Position numbers and translations under genes: made by a program. Below are positions 8,906 to 11,758 of a DNA stretch of 11,758 nt, one piece after another; within the stretch, counting starts at the first letter, position 1, and every line of letters begins with the position of its first letter. This stretch comes from Larix sibirica (Eukaryota > Streptophyta > Pinopsida > Pinales > Pinaceae): the NCBI GenBank assembly GCA_004151065.3, contig NWUY0305095951.1, forward strand, positions 3,292 to 15,049, written 5' to 3'. The notes under the pieces are model-generated. The model was given only the letters and a program-made list of their open reading frames with translations. It did not search any database and was not told the origin of the DNA.

Positions 8906-9428
8906 CTACTAGTTCACCAATTTGTATTATCTTAAAGATTGCCCCCTTAGTTTTATAATGCTAAGTTATGGCACAAATATGAGTGGTTAGTAAAATTAGG
9001 GCTGCTTTCACAGTCCACTTCAAATAATCCCCAACATGCTACAAAATTATAAATAGAAAGTGCTAGGATGTCCCATAAAGGGGCAAATCAAATAATTGTA
9101 ACTAGGGTGTGGCTTATGCAAGGAAGTATTAGAAAACAAGTACTTTCAAAGATGGAAAAATGCTATAACAATACACATCATGCATAAATCAACAAATGAT
9201 TGGAGGAGATTTTATCTCACAACCCTTCTACTGAGACAATTTTGTCTATGGCCCTAATTACAAGTCTAGCTATCTATAAATCACTTGTAACATTAAAGAT
9301 GAGAACAAGAAAAGCCATGCTTACAATGGATAAGAAACCCTTACTTTGATTTGCACCATGAAAGATATGTCTCTTAGGCTCTAATAAAGAGGGAACTCTC
9401 AAAATCCAACCATGAGTAAAAAAGAGGA
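8906..9428. other. Stretch without recognisable gene
   Basis: If the adjacent LINE relic were longer, its zinc knuckle and reverse transcriptase would lie here on the minus strand. I looked for the YADD-type active site and the EET..HLF..C pattern and found neither. Frames are short and stop-rich. Confidence 0.5.
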
Positions 9429-9446
9429 AGAGACTCTCTTATATAG
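9429..9446 (-). promoter_or_regulatory. TATA-box promoter block, leftward
   Basis: On the minus strand the sequence reads ctatataagagagtctct, with a consensus plant TATA box TATATAAG at 9445-9438. A C/T-rich leader (ctcttcctcttttttt) follows downstream, as in many plant LTR promoters. Its 15-of-18 match to the block at 6734-6751 suggests both come from one repeat family. No intact coding region follows downstream within reach, so it is probably the promoter of a decayed element. Confidence 0.4.
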
Positions 9447-9640
9447 GATAGGAGCTCAATTTCCTTTACAATAAAATAAAAATAGATCTACCAAAACCCT
9501 GGATCTATCATAGGGAGGAGTAAAATGTAAAAGTACTCTAAAATTTAACCAACTCTAACAAACACCATGATATGATGTGGTCAATGCCACATGTACAATG
9601 TCAAAGATAAACATAAGGACCAAGAGAGAGGGCACATAAC

Positions 9641-9682
9641 TAGATCTAGGTCAAACAATGACGAAAAGAGGTTAGATCTAGG
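9641..9682. repeat. Repeated 10-mer tagatctagg
   Basis: The word tagatctagg occurs at 9641-9650 and 9673-9682, and a third time at 10142-10151. It contains the palindrome tagatcta. Nothing shows a function; it may be a motif of the same repeat family or a remnant of local duplication. Confidence 0.5.
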
Positions 9683-9974
9683 GTTTAACCCCTTAGATTC
9701 CTCTAACAAATCAATTCTCTCCTCAAAAGTGTTTCCGAATTATGTGGAAACCTTAAAGGGGTGAACTGACCTCTAAGAAAACCACTCAAAATCCAAACCA
9801 CTCCATCAATACCATGTGCCACACATTCCTAGAGTCCAACATGGGTCAAAAACCCTAGAGTTCTCCATCAAACATGTAATAGAATGCTCAAATGAGCCAC
9901 ATGTGTGAGACATCCCATCAGGGAAAGGTCCAATGTGTAACCAAATCTCCTTAGCTTGTGCCAATGGTCCAAGC
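9683..9974. other. Stretch without recognisable gene
   Basis: No open frame, RNA gene or element end is supportable. Related short words such as ccacatgt and ccatgtgcc recur, in keeping with old LTR or satellite-like sequence. Confidence 0.45.
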
Positions 9975-10355
9975 ATGTGCCTACAAGGTTAAACCAAGTG
10001 TTGTAAATAACTCCAGAAAGGTAAAAAAAAGTCCTAAAAATGACCCCAACACTCTCAAACCCCCTAGAATATTGTTGAGAGCTCTACACCTTTGAAAATT
10101 TATCGAAAATATATTTACAACCATATATGGCTCTTACTAAATAGATCTAGGATGAGTGAGATCGACCCACCTAAAGAATGATACAAAATTGCTGAAAAAT
10201 GAACTAGAAACCAACAAAATGGCCTAAAAGATGACTCCAATGCTCCCAAACTACTAGGAATATGGTCGAGCGTTCTATACCATTTGAAAGGTATTATAAA
10301 TAATTTTCCAATCATATATCATATGTACTCATCTAAGCTAGGGTGTTGGAGCACA
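9975..10355. repeat. Diverged tandem duplication, period about 191 bp
   Basis: Two copies align in order with an offset of 191 bases. Shared blocks include ccagaaa/ctagaaa (10013 and 10204), gtcctaaaaatgacccc/ggcctaaaagatgactcc, acactctcaaa/atgctcccaaa, gagagctctacacctttgaaa/gagcgttctataccatttgaaa, acaaccatatatgg/ccaatcatatatca and gatctaggatg/aagctagggtg. The edges are set by eye and are uncertain by 10 to 20 bases. A minus-strand open frame of 66 codons at 10315-10115 spans the junction and looks like chance. Tandem arrays with units of this size occur inside LTRs and untranslated parts of plant retroelements; which element this belongs to is unknown. Confidence 0.7.
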
Positions 10356-11758
10356 AAGGGTTTGCAATAAAGGTCCCGTTTTGCTCAATTTTCCCTAGAA
10401 TAACCATGAAAATCTAGTTGCAAAATGTGAGGAAATTCCAAGAGCTCAACACCACCATCAGAATCATCAACATACCATCCAAGCCCTCATCAATCAACAA
10501 GGAGAAAAGACATTAAATCTTATGATTAATCCGTGGGATAACATCCAAGGCATCATGAGCATGTCATCCCAACTGAGAATTGTGATGAAAACTACAAGTG
10601 GACACCCATGTAAAATGGGAGGTAACGTTTGACTCCAACTATAGGACATGTGCTCATATGGGGAGTGCATGAGAACACCGAAATCTCAACATATACATGA
10701 TGAAAATGAATATCCATAACCCAAATAAAAAACCACGTGGCGCGATGGATGACCTCAACATCCCTAAACACCACATTTACATACATGACTTCATAGTTAT
10801 AAAATATGGCTTTACAAATAAGGCACAAGCCATTAATGCCAAATGCATGAAATAAAATGCTCCAACTCTAATGTTCATGCAAGAGCTTGTTCTCCTACCT
10901 ACTTACTCTAAGCACGAGAATTGAGCATGTCAAGTAAAATCATGTAACCAATGTAGCCACCTTGACATCTCATCAAGGCCATAACCTCTTCTCTTGTGCT
11001 TGGTCATGGACCAAAGCAAGGTAACATCAATAATCAAATGGAAAAATGCTGAAGTCTCCATAGGAATATGAATGAAGATACATGAAATGAAAAGTCCACC
11101 TACAAGCCTCTTCTATGCATGTTTGGATAGGGCTTGTATATACATAATCTCCATCATAATCTAGCCAATAATACCCTACAATATCATCCAGATCACCCTC
11201 TAAATAACTTGAGGTTCCTCCAACAACATCATATCTCCTATAAGCAAAAAAAAAGTTTTGAAGATGAAATTAGAATTTTGTTATTTGCACAACATTAGAT
11301 GGTTGGAAATGGTTGAAAATATATCTGATTAGTATGTCTTGTTGTCCCGTATCATTTCCAACATGCAAAGATATATTTCCATGTGCAAAATCAAATGAAA
11401 TTTCCAAATTCAAAGAAGGGAAATAAGGCTGAAAAAATCTGAAATGAACAATATGTTTCCCTAGGAAATTTACAACAGTCAAAAAGTGATTTCCAACCAC
11501 ATATTCATGGATAAATATACCATCAAATGAGTGAAAACATTGTTGGAAATATTTGCAATAAATCCCTGCTATAATTCCTCATTTTCATCCCCAAAGATGA
11601 GCTCAAATGCTGATTTTCCTCCTTCATGCATCCAATAATGTAGGGTTTGGTGGCTGGAAATTTTTGCATTAATATCATCACCAAGCAACCCCAAATCATG
11701 AGAAAAACCTGCATAAGAAGATAGAGAATATAGATGGAAATGGTCCTCCAAATTCTCC
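10356..11758. other. Unidentified 1.4-kb stretch
   Basis: Several minus-strand frames of 60 to 78 codons lie here (10828-10592, 11500-11270, 11714-11523, 11751-11569). The last two overlap in different frames. None shows a domain motif that I can name, and lengths of this order are common by chance in AT-rich DNA. A decayed coding sequence on the minus strand cannot be excluded. The word ttggaaa or its complement is unusually frequent between 11300 and 11745. Confidence 0.4.
11300..11499. repeat. 11-bp inverted repeat
   Basis: tggttggaaat at 11300-11310 is the exact reverse complement of atttccaacca at 11489-11499, separated by 178 bases. The arms do not extend. It lies in a region where this word family recurs, so it may reflect a scattered motif and not a paired structure. 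Confidence 0.45.

Noticed and set aside
8566-8912. Two plus-strand frames of 62 to 64 codons
   Set aside because: They are shadows of the minus-strand LINE RNase H relic.
10592-11751. Several minus-strand frames read as a decayed host gene
   Set aside because: No domain could be named, the frames overlap in different phases, and chance explains their length; it is kept only as an unidentified stretch.

Overview
This is an 11.8-kb, AT-rich piece (about one third G+C, judged by eye) that reads as intergenic DNA of a large plant genome. It holds no intact gene, no tRNA or rRNA gene and no CRISPR array. The recognisable material is decayed retrotransposon sequence. The pol and RNase H relics resemble element families that are abundant in gymnosperms, so a conifer-like genome is my best guess; that is inference, and other large plant genomes are possible.

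Layout. Bases 1-1260 hold nothing recognisable apart from a diverged 47-bp tandem duplication near 1000-1080. Reading the minus strand from 5060 down to 1264, the parts of LTR retrotransposons appear in this order: a Ty3/gypsy-type pol relic (reverse transcriptase 4298-4830, RNase H 3631-3918), about 570 bp without recognisable motifs, a purine-rich tract at 3047-3060, a stretch with dense short repeats that may be a long terminal repeat (about 3046-1654), a degenerate tRNA-iMet primer-binding site (1641-1653), and a short stop-interrupted gag-like coiled-coil reading frame (1506-1264). That order (pol, LTR, primer site, gag) is what a tandem or recombined pair of elements sharing one LTR would leave, but two unrelated insertions would also explain it.

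Bases 5061-7380 are AT-rich with no recognisable gene. They contain one promoter-like block (6734-6751) that matches 15 of 18 bases of a TATA-box block at 9429-9446, both pointing leftward. A possible zinc-knuckle relic of a LINE polyprotein lies at 7388-7486, followed by an unidentified stretch richer in C and G (about 7540-7990). The clearest relic on the right side is the C-terminal RNase H domain of a plant LINE at 8414-8905, minus strand. Bases 9975-10355 are a diverged 191-bp tandem duplication, and the last 1.4 kb is unidentified.

The enzyme relics are dead: they carry stops and frame changes, and most of their catalytic acidic residues are replaced. Nothing works as a pathway here. 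I found no convincing new biological system; the most interesting points are the element order at 1264-5060, the paired promoter blocks, and the tandem duplications.
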